Shown here piece by piece: positions 1-7,348 of a DNA stretch of 32,462 nt (position 1 is its first letter; the number at the start of each line of letters is the position of its first letter). A program made the translations under genes and the position numbers. Below the pieces are notes generated by a model, which worked only from the letters and a program-made list of their open reading frames with translations, searched no databases and was not told the DNA's origin. The stretch is taken from assembly GCA_039819065.1 (NCBI GenBank), contig JBCBSS010000090.1, positions 1 to 32,462 on the forward strand, in the 5' to 3' direction. This DNA comes from JBCBSS01 sp039819065. GTDB taxonomy: Bacteria; Bacteroidota; Bacteroidia; Cytophagales; Cyclobacteriaceae.

Positions 1-315
1 AAGCAGACCGCAGTAAAGTGGTTGTTGCATGTTCCAATGAGGCGCACCCTTTGGTCTTATATCTTTTGTCTGACTGATCGCAAGGGAATGACGCTAGGTA
101 TTCATACATCTATTTAATTCTACATATTTCTATCTATTTCTACTTATTTCCAGCTTCTAACCTCTTATAGCCACTGGATTGCTTCACCTTCGTTCCTCGG
201 TTTCGCAATGACAGCCCTAAATACAGTTTCTAGTCTTTTGTCTTTCTTCTCATTTCTAAATATCTATTCTGCATAGGAAAATATTATTTTAAGTATTTTA
301 ATTATAACTTATAGC
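1..315. other. Non-coding left edge with repeat fragments
   Basis: No convincing gene is visible here. Bases 79-97 (cgcaagggaatgacgctag) match part of the repeat copy at 6046-6232. Bases 110-170 are a T-rich string of ctatttctacttatttcc type, also seen at 26600-27060. An open frame runs from the window edge to about base 114, but it is short and unrecognised. Confidence 0.6.
171..213. repeat. Dispersed repeat family B, copy 1
   Basis: The core is cactggattgcttc followed by cgttcctcg and cgcaatgacag. Related copies lie at 26541-26572, 26881-26920 and 27073-27130. The motif resembles the REP-like intergenic sequence with gcaatgac that I know from many bacteria. It ends about 100 bases before the gene at 316. 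Confidence 0.6.
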
Positions 316-1662
316 ATGACGCGCGAGACCAAGCACCAACCACCAGACAATTGGGTCTACTACTTTGAAGTAGGCAACGGCACATGGGTGGGTGATTTTT
401 CTTTTAAGATCACAGATTGGAAGGCTTTTTGGCAAACCAAAACGGGCTTCGTGAATCGTGCTTTCACACTCTTGCTGGTTGCGGCCTTGAAAGTCTTCAA
501 ACACTTCAAAATTCATTCGGTGCTTCAGTGCTATCCTGACTTTAGTGTGAATGGTATTGCCACCAATCGCATTCGTATCAGGAAGTGGGGCATTACGTTC
601 TACCTGCTGGAAGAACACTATGTGCTCCATGAAAACGGCAGCGGTGTTTATGTCCATTCTAAGGAGCGGCTCGGCCCTATCCCATTTTTGTTCAAAAGTA
701 GAAAAAGACACCCAGCCAAAGTTCATTCTTATGGCTTAGGCGCTACCTACACCAAAATGCCTATTCTCGGGGTAGAATGGACTGGTGAGTATGCCGTGCT
801 CGAAGATCGGAAATCCATAGATGCTACTTTGACCTGTCCTTACGCCACCGCCAAAGAAGTGATATTCAAGTGGCAAGAAGGTGAGAACATAGATTTCGTC
901 TCACACCTGCAAACCAACGCCAACCGGAAGTGTGAAACCATTGATGATGTGATCGTTCAACTGGAGTTGTACAAACGTTATTATGTGACCATAAGAGATG
1001 CCAGGGCTATTTTCACCAATGCTTACTTGGAGATCACTAAATCATTTAAGGCACTAATCCCGTCTACGTCATTTCACGATAGGGATTGGGTACTGAGGCT
1101 CGATGTAGAATTCAGCAAGCAATACTTTCAGGCATTGAAGGCATATGACCATGGTGAAGAAGTAATAGCGGCATGGCATACCGTGTTTGAAGCAATGTAT
1201 ATCAAGCGCACGTCGGTCTTGGAGGAGTTGATATTAGGCATGGTCGCACACATAGTCAACGACCTTCCGCTTGCGCTTGAGCAAACGGGTAGCTCCTGGC
1301 ACGAACCAAAGAGGGCATCTGACTTTCATCTGGCCAATGACATTTTGATGCAAGGCATTAACGACATCCAGCAGAAAACAGCAGAGTCATTTAACCCACT
1401 GCTCAGTTGGCTGGATAAAGTAGCTAAGCAACAGGATGAAATATTTACCAACTACGGTATGCGTCTTTCGCGGGGGTTGGCTTGGTACAATGCACAACGG
1501 ATGACCTTAACAGAAGAAAGGCAGCTTGTACTCAAAAGTCTCGGCAAAAGCGTAGACACTGTAGTTCAGCTAATCGTTTATCCTAAAGGCCTGATCGCTA
1601 ATATAATTTTGCGCACCGGTAGGCTGATCAGCCGGTGGACGAGGAAGTGGCCTGAAGTATAG
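316..1662 (+). CDS. DUF5995-family protein with extra N-terminal domain
   Basis: The C-terminal half (about residues 205-440 of 448) matches DUF5995 as I remember it: an FxxxYLEIT segment near 233-241, a LDVEFSKQYFQAL stretch at 262-274, and the signature AHIVNDLPLAL at 311-321. The biochemical role of DUF5995 is unknown to me. The N-terminal ~195 residues are beta-rich with many aromatic residues (for example WVYYFEVGNGTW at 13-24) and I cannot assign them; they may be a separate binding domain. No signal peptide is evident, so the protein is probably cytoplasmic. The ATG at 316 follows an AT-rich stretch without a clear ribosome binding site, which is normal in this phylum. A lipoprotein gene follows 83 bases downstream on the same strand. 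Family call is fairly sure, function is not. Confidence 0.82.
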   Translation: MTRETKHQPPDNWVYYFEVGNGTWVGDFSFKITDWKAFWQTKTGFVNRAFTLLLVAALKVFKHFKIHSVLQCYPDFSVNGIATNRIRIRKWGITFYLLEEHYVLHENGSGVYVHSKERLGPIPFLFKSRKRHPAKVHSYGLGATYTKMPILGVEWTGEYAVLEDRKSIDATLTCPYATAKEVIFKWQEGENIDFVSHLQTNANRKCETIDDVIVQLELYKRYYVTIRDARAIFTNAYLEITKSFKALIPSTSFHDRDWVLRLDVEFSKQYFQALKAYDHGEEVIAAWHTVFEAMYIKRTSVLEELILGMVAHIVNDLPLALEQTGSSWHEPKRASDFHLANDILMQGINDIQQKTAESFNPLLSWLDKVAKQQDEIFTNYGMRLSRGLAWYNAQRMTLTEERQLVLKSLGKSVDTVVQLIVYPKGLIANIILRTGRLISRWTRKWPEV

Positions 1663-1745
1663 CCTAACGAAAATCCATTCGATTCTAGCATAGGACACCG
1701 TACTGGTTATCTTTACACGCTCAATTACCCAACAAAAACTAAAAC

Positions 1746-2642
1746 ATGAAAAGGATTACTTATTCTACAATAATGGTGATGTTGTTTGCCGTAGGTTTTA
1801 TGGCTTGCCAGCCCAAGTCTGACGGTGAAAAGCAAGCAGATGGTGAAGAGGCCAAAGCCCACCCATTCAAAGAGGTATTGACATTCCACTCTTCTTTTGA
1901 TGGCGATACCAAAGCTGACTTTGCAAACGGAGATGCCAGCATGTACACTGCTCCTTCGAGAAGGGCACTTGACAGTGCGCAGGCGGGTATGCACAACGCA
2001 GATCACAGCATCGAAGCGGGCAAGGGCAAGTTTGGTGATGCTTTCCGGTTTGGTAAGAAAAGTAGAACGGTGGTGTACTACAAGTCCAAGGACAACATCG
2101 CTTTTGATTCTACTGGCTGGTCAGGTACGATATCATTCTGGCTAAGCCTTGACCCTGCCACTGACCTGGAGCCGGGCTTTACCGATCCTATTCAAATCAC
2201 TGATGTGAGCTACAATGACGCTTCCATTTGGGTGGATTTCACCAAGGAAAACCCTCGTGATTTTAGATTGGGCGTTTTTGGTGACTTGGACGTATGGAGC
2301 CAGGATACTTTGCTGACTTCCAAAGATGAAGAGATGGAAAAACGTATGGTAAGGGTCAAAAACCCTCCTTTCACCAGTAGCACTTGGACACACATTGCTA
2401 TTTCATACAGTGACCTTGGCACAGCCGAGAGCAGCGCCAGCCTTTTTGTAGACGGTGAGAAAATCGGTTCGATTATCGGAGTGGATGATCCATTCACTTG
2501 GAGCCTTGATCAGTCAAACATCTACCTGGGCCTGAGCTTCATTGGTATGATGGATGAGTTTTCTATTTTCAACCGGCCTTTCTCTGATGATGAGGTGAAG
2601 CAGCTATATGGGCTTGAAGGTGGGGTGAAGTCGATTTTGTAA
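1746..2642 (+). CDS. LamG-like jellyroll-fold lipoprotein
   Basis: A 298-residue protein with a lipoprotein signal: hydrophobic residues 7-20 end in VGFMAC with the lipidated cysteine at 21, followed by an acidic/Gln-rich linker. The rest reads as one concanavalin A/LamG-type jellyroll. Markers are a starting strand FHSSFDGD, GKFGDAFRFG, WSGTISFWLSLDP, WTHIAISYS, ASLFVDGEKIG and the closing MMDEFSIFNRPFSDDEVKQL. Such domains usually bind carbohydrate or other surface ligands; no catalytic residue can be named. It probably sits on the outer or inner membrane facing the periplasm. It is the last gene of a short plus-strand pair and is followed by a terminator-like hairpin at 2672. Confidence 0.85.
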   Translation: MKRITYSTIMVMLFAVGFMACQPKSDGEKQADGEEAKAHPFKEVLTFHSSFDGDTKADFANGDASMYTAPSRRALDSAQAGMHNADHSIEAGKGKFGDAFRFGKKSRTVVYYKSKDNIAFDSTGWSGTISFWLSLDPATDLEPGFTDPIQITDVSYNDASIWVDFTKENPRDFRLGVFGDLDVWSQDTLLTSKDEEMEKRMVRVKNPPFTSSTWTHIAISYSDLGTAESSASLFVDGEKIGSIIGVDDPFTWSLDQSNIYLGLSFIGMMDEFSIFNRPFSDDEVKQLYGLEGGVKSIL

Positions 2643-2671
2643 TTACAGAAGACATAGATGTTGCTATATGG

Positions 2672-2700
2672 AGTCAGGTTGAAAGATCTGACTTTTTTTG
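2672..2700 (+). terminator. Probable intrinsic terminator after the LamG lipoprotein
   Basis: A six-base stem agtcag/ctgact (2672-2677 with 2688-2693) is followed directly by a run of seven T. It lies 30 bases after the stop codon at 2642. The stem is short, so strength is uncertain. Confidence 0.55.
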
Positions 2701-2977
2701 TGCTTTCGGGTGGCGCATAGCCTCCCTCAACGTCAGACAGAATCAATTTGACAAAATAATTCGTACTTCAGACCTTCCAGGCAGCTGGCTAGTTTGAAGA
2801 AGCACAATGCGTGCCCATAGTGATAGTTTTGAATAGTCTAGTTAAAGAATCTTGATAAGTTTGAAGTGATCCTTTGAAACACTCCAAATATCGGTTGTTT
2901 AACAGCGGTACATTATAGCTCGTTAAAAAACGTACCATCGAATACATTTAGATAAAGTAGATATTGCTACAGCATTC
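2701..2977. other. Intergenic stretch without recognised features
   Basis: Convergent gap between the LamG lipoprotein (+) and the interrupted gene (-). I see no gene, repeat or strong hairpin in it. Confidence 0.5.
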
Positions 2978-3514
2978 TTATTTATACTCTTTGTATAAAT
3001 CAGCACCAACCATGTCACCTAATTTAACACGAGTTTGATAAATTAACTTTCCGATGTCGTGTTGATTTGGATAATCATAATCATATGCTAAAACTAGAAT
3101 TAAGTCGGCATCTGACCAATAACGGTTTGCATAGCTAAGGTTGCCTTTCTTAATATGGTCGTCGCCCTTTGAAATCCACTCAACAGCGATTGTTTTTAGT
3201 CTACTTATAATTATCTTTTTTTCAGTATCTAGACTATCATTCTCAATAGCTTTCTCAAAATATTCATTTGTCCTGAAATAGTCATCTTCATCCAAATATT
3301 TAAATCCGAGTTCACGATATTCTTTGGCTGACAATTTGATTTCTACGGCAGGCGATGAATCATGCTTCATGCTTAGTTCTCTTGCTTTATCAAAAATTAT
3401 AAACCCCGAATGTGTTGGACAATTAGTTTTTACATATTCAAAGATGCTTACTTGATTTGGTTCTGAAACCCAAAGAGAATCTCTTGTAATTTCTTGTCCA
3501 CAGTTCATCATCAT
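2978..3514 (-). pseudogene. C-terminal part of a stop-interrupted TPR-like gene
   Basis: 178 codons from an ATG that directly follows the TAG ending the piece at 3515-3730, in the same frame. If the TAG were a sense codon the two would form one ~250-residue secreted protein. This part contains a TPR-like helical region: AKEYRELGFKYLDEDDYFRTNEYFEKAIEND, then a second helix pair around WISKGDDHIKKGNLSYANRYWSDAD. It has no signal peptide of its own, which fits it being the tail of the exported protein encoded upstream. Function is not recognised. A single C-to-T change (CAG, Gln, to TAG) would explain the break; a sequencing error or two coupled genes are alternatives. Confidence 0.6.
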
Positions 3515-3730
3515 CTACAGTACTGCCATGTAATTCTCTCCGGCATCAACTTTGGCAGCTTTAGGATCTGGGGAACTCTTAATTTTTCGCTCTAATTCAT
3601 CAGACATGTTCTGAATATCTAACATACAATCACAAAATTGTTTGGCTAAGATATCTACATCATTCTGATCTTGAGAAAACGCCTGAAACCAAATCAGATT
3701 AAGCACTAATATTCTAATTAGGTGTTTCAT
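3515..3730 (-). pseudogene. N-terminal part (signal peptide) of the stop-interrupted gene
   Basis: 71 codons beginning with a clear Sec signal peptide (MKHLIRILVLNLIWFQAFSQ, cleavage probably after FS or SQ). A mature segment follows with CDCM near residues 33-36 and a charged helix. It ends in TAG at 3515-3517, and the next codon in the same frame is ATG of the downstream piece. As a stand-alone product it would be a very short secreted peptide of about 50 residues, so a nonsense mutation in a longer gene is the simpler reading. The family is not recognised beyond being a small exported Bacteroidota protein with a conserved-looking FCDCM motif. Confidence 0.6.
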
Positions 3731-3775
3731 AAATTTATTTCGTTGTTGATAACGGTCAGTGTATAGTACATAGTT

Positions 3776-4501
3776 TCAATTTCCGATCGTAGGTGGTTCA
3801 AAGTCATCATAAATTCTTGCTCCAGTTAATTTAGAACCTGCCCAATCATAAACTGCGATACCAGCTTGAGGGGTAAAATCATACTTTCCCACCTTTACAA
3901 TATTGTATTCTATAGCGGTAGAATTGTCACTAGTAGTTTCTGTGCAGTGTTCCAGTGGAGCTCCTCCACCAAAGGAGAATAAAAATGTATAAAACGCTTT
4001 TAAAGCAGATTTATCGGATGATGTAAAGTCACCACCACTGGGCTCTCTTACTGTAGCGTCATCAGTAAAAATACCCAAGACCTTATCTAAGTCTCCCTCT
4101 GCAAGACCTTTTTGATAAATTTCTACAGGTTGTGGGAAAACTAAATCGTTATTCACAGGCAAAATTCGAAGTCTAATTTTGTGCTTTTTTGAATATGGAT
4201 AACTTGAGTAGTACAACCTAATTTCTTTGCCTGGTATACTCTTCTCAACCACCATACATATTGGCAGAAGAATTTCTTGTGATTCCTGAGTGAACTTTAC
4301 TTCTAATTCCTCTACAATTCTTTGGTCATTTTCAACCCTACTTACTTTTTTAATATCATATCCGTTTAAAAAGGCCAGCATCCGATTAGTATATTCTTGG
4401 ATTTCAGGCCTTTCAAATCGGCCAAACCGAGGATCTTCAATAGAGTGGACCTGTTCAAAATCAAATCTTGTGTCAGTCAAAAGTTTTTCGAAGAGTGTCA
4501 T
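3776..4501 (-). CDS. NTF2/SnoaL-like protein, possibly tandem domains
   Basis: The 241-residue product has a C-terminal half (about 125-237) that reads as a SnoaL/NTF2-like cone: VEIYQKGLAEGDLDKVLGIFTDDATVREPSGG, then a long amphipathic helix and beta strands ending near GARIYDDF. The N-terminal half (YTNRMLAFLNGYDI, then beta strands) may be a second, degenerate copy of the same fold; this is inference. SnoaL-like proteins include isomerases, hydrolases and simple ligand binders, and no catalytic set can be named here. No signal peptide is visible, so it is likely cytoplasmic. It lies next to the lanthipeptide precursor region but is transcribed away from it, so a functional link is unproven. 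Confidence 0.75.
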   Translation of the reverse strand: MTLFEKLLTDTRFDFEQVHSIEDPRFGRFERPEIQEYTNRMLAFLNGYDIKKVSRVENDQRIVEELEVKFTQESQEILLPICMVVEKSIPGKEIRLYYSSYPYSKKHKIRLRILPVNNDLVFPQPVEIYQKGLAEGDLDKVLGIFTDDATVREPSGGDFTSSDKSALKAFYTFLFSFGGGAPLEHCTETTSDNSTAIEYNIVKVGKYDFTPQAGIAVYDWAGSKLTGARIYDDFEPPTIGN

Positions 4502-4764
4502 TCTTACTTTAGTCTATAATGATTTGGTACACTCAAATAAACACAATTGTATTTATTTACTATGTGTCAGTAGCCTAATCAATAGGTCTTTAATGTTTCT
4601 TAGACTATTATTCCCACGCCGAACCGAAATACTGCTCATTCCGCTTTTTAAAAGCCTAGTCAGAACGATAATCGCGACACTGTTTAAATAAAATATAATT
4701 TAGATACTAACAAACTATCACGGTATTCAGAAAGTTATAGCTTATAACCAATAACTATAATCTT

Positions 4765-4926
4765 ATGAAAAACAGAAAATTAAATCTTGACACCATTAAA
4801 GTGAAGAGTTTTATCACTTCACTCGAAAAAGAAAAAGGAAATACAGTAAAGGGAGGGCATTCTGGTGATAACTCTTGCTACCCGGTAGTGTGCACCCCTG
4901 ATCTATCGGAAGGCCCACATTGTTAA
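4765..4926 (+). CDS. Class I lanthipeptide precursor 1 (pinensin-like)
   Basis: A 53-residue gene. Residues 1-31 form a leader (MKNRKLNLDTIKVKSF at the start, KEKGNTVKGG at the end) with the Gly-Gly cleavage site at 30-31. The 22-residue core runs from His32 to Cys53 and has Cys at 38, 43 and 53 with Ser33, Ser37, Thr44 and Ser48 as dehydratable partners. From memory, the leader pattern (LNLD-x-IKVKSF, TVKGG) and a 22-residue core are those of pinensin-type class I lanthipeptides of Bacteroidota. In that family LanB-type enzymes dehydrate Ser/Thr, LanC closes thioether rings, and a protease removes the leader after GG. None of these enzymes is in the window, so maturation would have to happen in trans. 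A paralogue begins 651 bases downstream, and a terminator follows at 4955. Confidence 0.85.
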   Translation: MKNRKLNLDTIKVKSFITSLEKEKGNTVKGGHSGDNSCYPVVCTPDLSEGPHC

Positions 4927-4939
4927 TCACATTGTTAAT
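4916..4939 (+). repeat. 12-bp tandem duplication across the stop codon of precursor 1
   Basis: cacattgttaat occurs twice in direct succession (4916-4927 and 4928-4939). The first copy encodes the last residues His-Cys and the TAA; the second repeats them out of use behind the stop. It is absent after the second precursor. Confidence 0.8.
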
Positions 4940-4954
4940 CCACACTATTAAGAG

Positions 4955-4985
4955 CAGTCGGGTCGAAAGACCCGGCTGTTTTGCT
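4955..4985 (+). terminator. Intrinsic terminator of lanthipeptide precursor 1
   Basis: A strong ten-pair stem (cagtcgggtc with gacccggctg, one G-T pair) closes a GAAA tetraloop at 4965-4968. It is followed by a T-rich tail. It starts 28 bases after the stop, so the precursor is probably transcribed alone. Confidence 0.8.
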
Positions 4986-4996
4986 TTGATCACGCA

Positions 4997-5026
4997 AACA
5001 CCAGATGGATATATCCGTCGGGTGTT
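4997..5026. repeat. Imperfect hairpin in duplicated unit 1
   Basis: aacaccagatgga and tccgtcgggtgtt pair imperfectly around tata. The counterpart downstream of precursor 2 is the better palindrome at 5641-5666. Both are followed by gcacctc and, about 35 bases on, ttacagcgtg, which shows that the downstream flank was duplicated together with the precursor. Confidence 0.6.
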
Positions 5027-5088
5027 AAAGGTACTTTTGCACCTCTGATTTTAATATTTTCAATTTAGCTTGTTACAGCGTGGTTAAG

Positions 5089-5269
5089 GATTCCCAAGTC
5101 TCTCAAGCTGCGCAAGTTCGCAAGGGAATGACGCCGGCTTTTGGTTTAATACTAATCAGAACTACTTCCACCTCGTCATTCCACGGTTTTCGACGCAGGA
5201 GAAAATCCGTGGAATCTCTAGACTATACTATATACTCTCGCGCCGGGTGGAAACACCCGGCTACACGGT
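5089..5269. repeat. Dispersed repeat family A, copy 1
   Basis: The unit has three parts: gattcccaag...caagggaatgac as an outer inverted repeat; cgtcattccacggttttc with gaaaatccgtggaat (5178-5191 against 5201-5215); and a perfect stem gccgggtg/cacccggc with a GAAA loop (5242-5261). It is nearly the same as 6046-6232. Short open frames through it are repeat translation, not genes. Confidence 0.75.
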
Positions 5270-5415
5270 AGACTTCAGTCCCAAATACCTTTCACACTAT
5301 TTTCAAAAATTTGACTAAAGTATTCAACTTTAATTATAAATAAATATAAATTTTAAACTAAAAAAATTAAATTTAAAGCTTATTAAACTATAATATAATC
5401 AACAATTAAAATCTC

Positions 5416-5592
5416 ATGAAAAACAAAAAATTGAATCTTGACTCCATTAAAGTGAAAAGTTTTGTCACCTCATTCGACAAAGAAAAAGGCAATACGGTAA
5501 AGGGAGGGCAGAATTCTGATGCCAATACTTGTCCTCCGGTAGCTTGCGAACCTGTTTTATCGCTAGGCTATAATTGTTATTATCGTTATTAG
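5416..5592 (+). CDS. Class I lanthipeptide precursor 2 (pinensin-like)
   Basis: A 58-residue paralogue of the gene at 4765. The 31-residue leader differs at only five positions (4, 10, 17, 20, 21), all conservative, and ends in the same KEKGNTVKGG. The core is 27 residues, Gln32 to Tyr58, and shares little sequence with core 1 beyond the Cys-x4-Cys-x9-Cys frame, a CxPV segment, a residue Ser or Thr just before the first Cys, and a Ser midway in the last loop. A Tyr-Tyr-Arg-Tyr tail follows the final Cys and is absent from precursor 1. The diverging core under a frozen leader suggests one set of tailoring enzymes with two products. The upstream region is very AT-rich. The hairpin right after the stop (ggtc/gacc, 5603-5614) is weak; the palindrome at 5641 may act instead. 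Confidence 0.85.
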   Translation: MKNKKLNLDSIKVKSFVTSFDKEKGNTVKGGQNSDANTCPPVACEPVLSLGYNCYYRY

Positions 5593-5640
5593 CCAATAGT
5601 TAGGTCTTTTGACCGAATCACTTTGATAGTGTCATTCGAA

Positions 5641-5666
5641 CGCCAGATAGGCATGCCTGTCTGGCG
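5641..5666. repeat. 26-bp palindrome downstream of precursor 2
   Basis: cgccagataggc and its partner around the centre gcatgc form a palindrome that is perfect if one G-T pair is allowed. It occupies the same place as the hairpin at 4997-5026 in the first unit. It could act as a transcript end or RNA stabiliser, but it lacks a T run. Confidence 0.65.
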
Positions 5667-5732
5667 TGAAAGCCAATTTCGCACCTCCCCTCTTCAGTAC
5701 TCTTCATCTAACCTATTACAGCGTGATGAAAG

Positions 5733-5840
5733 GTTCCCAAGGGAATGACGCCTGCTTTTGGTTTGACTATAATCAGAACTATTTCCTCTCCGTCATTCTA
5801 CGGTTTTCGACATAGGAGAAAAGCCGGGGAATCTCTAGAT
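5733..5840. repeat. Dispersed repeat family A, copy 2 (shortened)
   Basis: It carries ttcccaagggaatgacgc and the cgtcattctacggttttc / gaaaagccggggaatctctag hairpin. It lacks the middle of the first palindrome and the gccgggtg hairpin present in the copies at 5089 and 6046. Confidence 0.7.
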
Positions 5841-5861
5841 TCTTCCCCAGCACATGGGTTG

Positions 5862-5967
5862 ACCTCACCCAATGTCAGTCTCCGGTTTACGTACTGCCTT
5901 AGTACCCTCTCCTTGAGGAGAGGGTGGCAACGGCCTTTGTAATACTACAATCGTTTTTGGGTGAGGT
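5862..5967. mobile_element. Candidate MITE-like element (106 bp)
   Basis: Perfect 11-bp terminal inverted repeats, acctcacccaa (5862-5872) and ttgggtgaggt (5957-5967), flank a perfect nine-pair hairpin accctctcc/ggagagggt with loop ttga (5904-5925). There is no coding capacity. It sits between family A copies 2 and 3. No clear target-site duplication was found by eye. Confidence 0.5.
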
Positions 5968-6045
5968 AATTACAACTTGGTTTTGGTTTTACTTCAATTC
6001 GTTCGAATCGGAATACTCACTTGGCAAATACTTATTGAGTCCAAA

Positions 6046-6232
6046 GATTCCCAAGTCTCTCAAGCTTCGCAAGTTCGCAAGGGAATGACGCTAGCCTTTA
6101 GTTTCATATGCATTGGTTCTTGGACAGTTCTCTCTTCGTCATTCCACAGTTTTCAACGTAGGAGAAAATCCGGGGAATCTCTAGACTATACTATATACTC
6201 TCACGCCGGGTGGAAACACCCGGCTACACGGT
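6046..6232. repeat. Dispersed repeat family A, copy 3
   Basis: A full-length copy, nearly identical to 5089-5269, including the gccgggtg/cacccggc GAAA hairpin (6205-6224). It lies 13 bases from the stop codon of the minus-strand gene at 6245 and could serve as its 3' transcript structure. No precursor gene accompanies this copy. Confidence 0.75.
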
Positions 6233-6244
6233 TTAGGCTATAAC

Positions 6245-7348
6245 TCATTCCACCACAAACTTGAGATACTGGATCTCCTGATTTTCCGGTTCCTGTGGGT
6301 CAACTTCCAAATCGCGGTCGAAGACGCGGTTCAGATTGTTACCTGCAAGGTCTTCGATGCGGCTTTGTACTTCAATGATGTATTCACCCCTTTGCCATAG
6401 TTCATGGGGCTGGAATTGCCACATCCGTTCTTCATTTTGGAGTGCTATCTGGCCTGGTAGCATTTCGCCATTCCGTTTGATTTGGAGGCAATAATTGGCT
6501 AAAACATAATCCAGCGATTCTCCAAAATCGATCTGTAATACTTCACTGGTAGCTACTTTCGGTTTCGATAACTGCCACTGGGTAGTGAAAGGATGTTGTC
6601 GGTCTGCAGCACTAACATAGATAGTTCTATCATATTGATCGACCAGAGGCTGGCCATTCGCATCTTTCCACTGCGATGAAACGTGCAGGTGATATTGTTT
6701 ACCTTTTTCCAGTGGGCTACCGTCATGCAGATTTGGTCCCAATTCCCGCTTGATTCTACCGGGATCGAGCCACAAAGTGAGCCTGGTACGATCGTGGTTC
6801 CACAGTTCTGGTTTTAGGGGTAGGAAAGAATCATGCAGGGTATCACTGTTGGCATCCATCAACATCACATACTTGGTAGACTTTCCTTCTTGCATGGGTG
6901 CTGAGAACTCCAGGTATACCTTGAGCAGGTTTGCTGGTAACGTATCCTGACTGGGGTACAATCCAGTTAATTTGGTAGCGGATAAACTGAGCGATGGTCT
7001 GGGCCGAAAAGTAGCGATAAGGTTACCATGGTGTATGACCTCGTATGACAGATCGGGTGTAAAAGACCATAGCGGCTTAAAAACCAAGTAGCCCTCTCTC
7101 GAAGTAAATTGACCTGCTATGGGGGTACTTTGCCCTTTTAGAACGACCTGAACAGAATCCGTTTTTTCCTGATCTGAGTAATCATGAAATAGGTCTAAAG
7201 GTATGCTAACCGAAACGGGTTTCTCATCTATGTATTCTAATGATACCTGTGACTGGCCGTGGGCAGTGATGGCAAAAAAACCGGTAAACCATAGGAGGCT
7301 TACCGGCCATAAGTATTTTATCCGTTTGGTATGGCTAATTAGAACCAT
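6245..7348 (-). CDS. Secreted protein with Ig-like (Big_5/SbsA-type) domains
   Basis: An exported protein of 367 residues when started at the ATG at 7348. A longer frame begins at a TTG at 7366, which I reject because the ATG gives a normal signal peptide (KRIKYLWPVSLLWFTGFFAITAHGQS). The mature part is all beta. A segment LKVYLEFSAPMQEG resembles the strand motif of bacterial Ig-like Big_5 domains, and a later IEDLAGNNLNRVFDRDL also fits such repeats. The ATG overlaps the stop of the upstream gene by ten bases, so translation is probably coupled to it. It is the last gene of the amylase operon. The role is unknown; structural or binding partner of the propeller protein is a guess from coupling only. 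Confidence 0.7.
   Translation of the reverse strand: MVLISHTKRIKYLWPVSLLWFTGFFAITAHGQSQVSLEYIDEKPVSVSIPLDLFHDYSDQEKTDSVQVVLKGQSTPIAGQFTSREGYLVFKPLWSFTPDLSYEVIHHGNLIATFRPRPSLSLSATKLTGLYPSQDTLPANLLKVYLEFSAPMQEGKSTKYVMLMDANSDTLHDSFLPLKPELWNHDRTRLTLWLDPGRIKRELGPNLHDGSPLEKGKQYHLHVSSQWKDANGQPLVDQYDRTIYVSAADRQHPFTTQWQLSKPKVATSEVLQIDFGESLDYVLANYCLQIKRNGEMLPGQIALQNEERMWQFQPHELWQRGEYIIEVQSRIEDLAGNNLNRVFDRDLEVDPQEPENQEIQYLKFVVE

Noticed and set aside
1..114. Open frame from the window edge to about base 114 as the end of a truncated gene
   Set aside because: It includes a family A fragment and shows no recognisable protein sequence.
298..726. 142-codon minus-strand frame at the left edge
   Set aside because: Antisense to the N-terminal domain of the DUF5995 protein and without any motif.
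5080..6243. Open frames at 5080-5271, 5745-5942 and 5977-6243 (+) with similar peptides
   Set aside because: They are translations of the family A repeats; the similarity comes from the repeated DNA and they have no start context or coding pattern.
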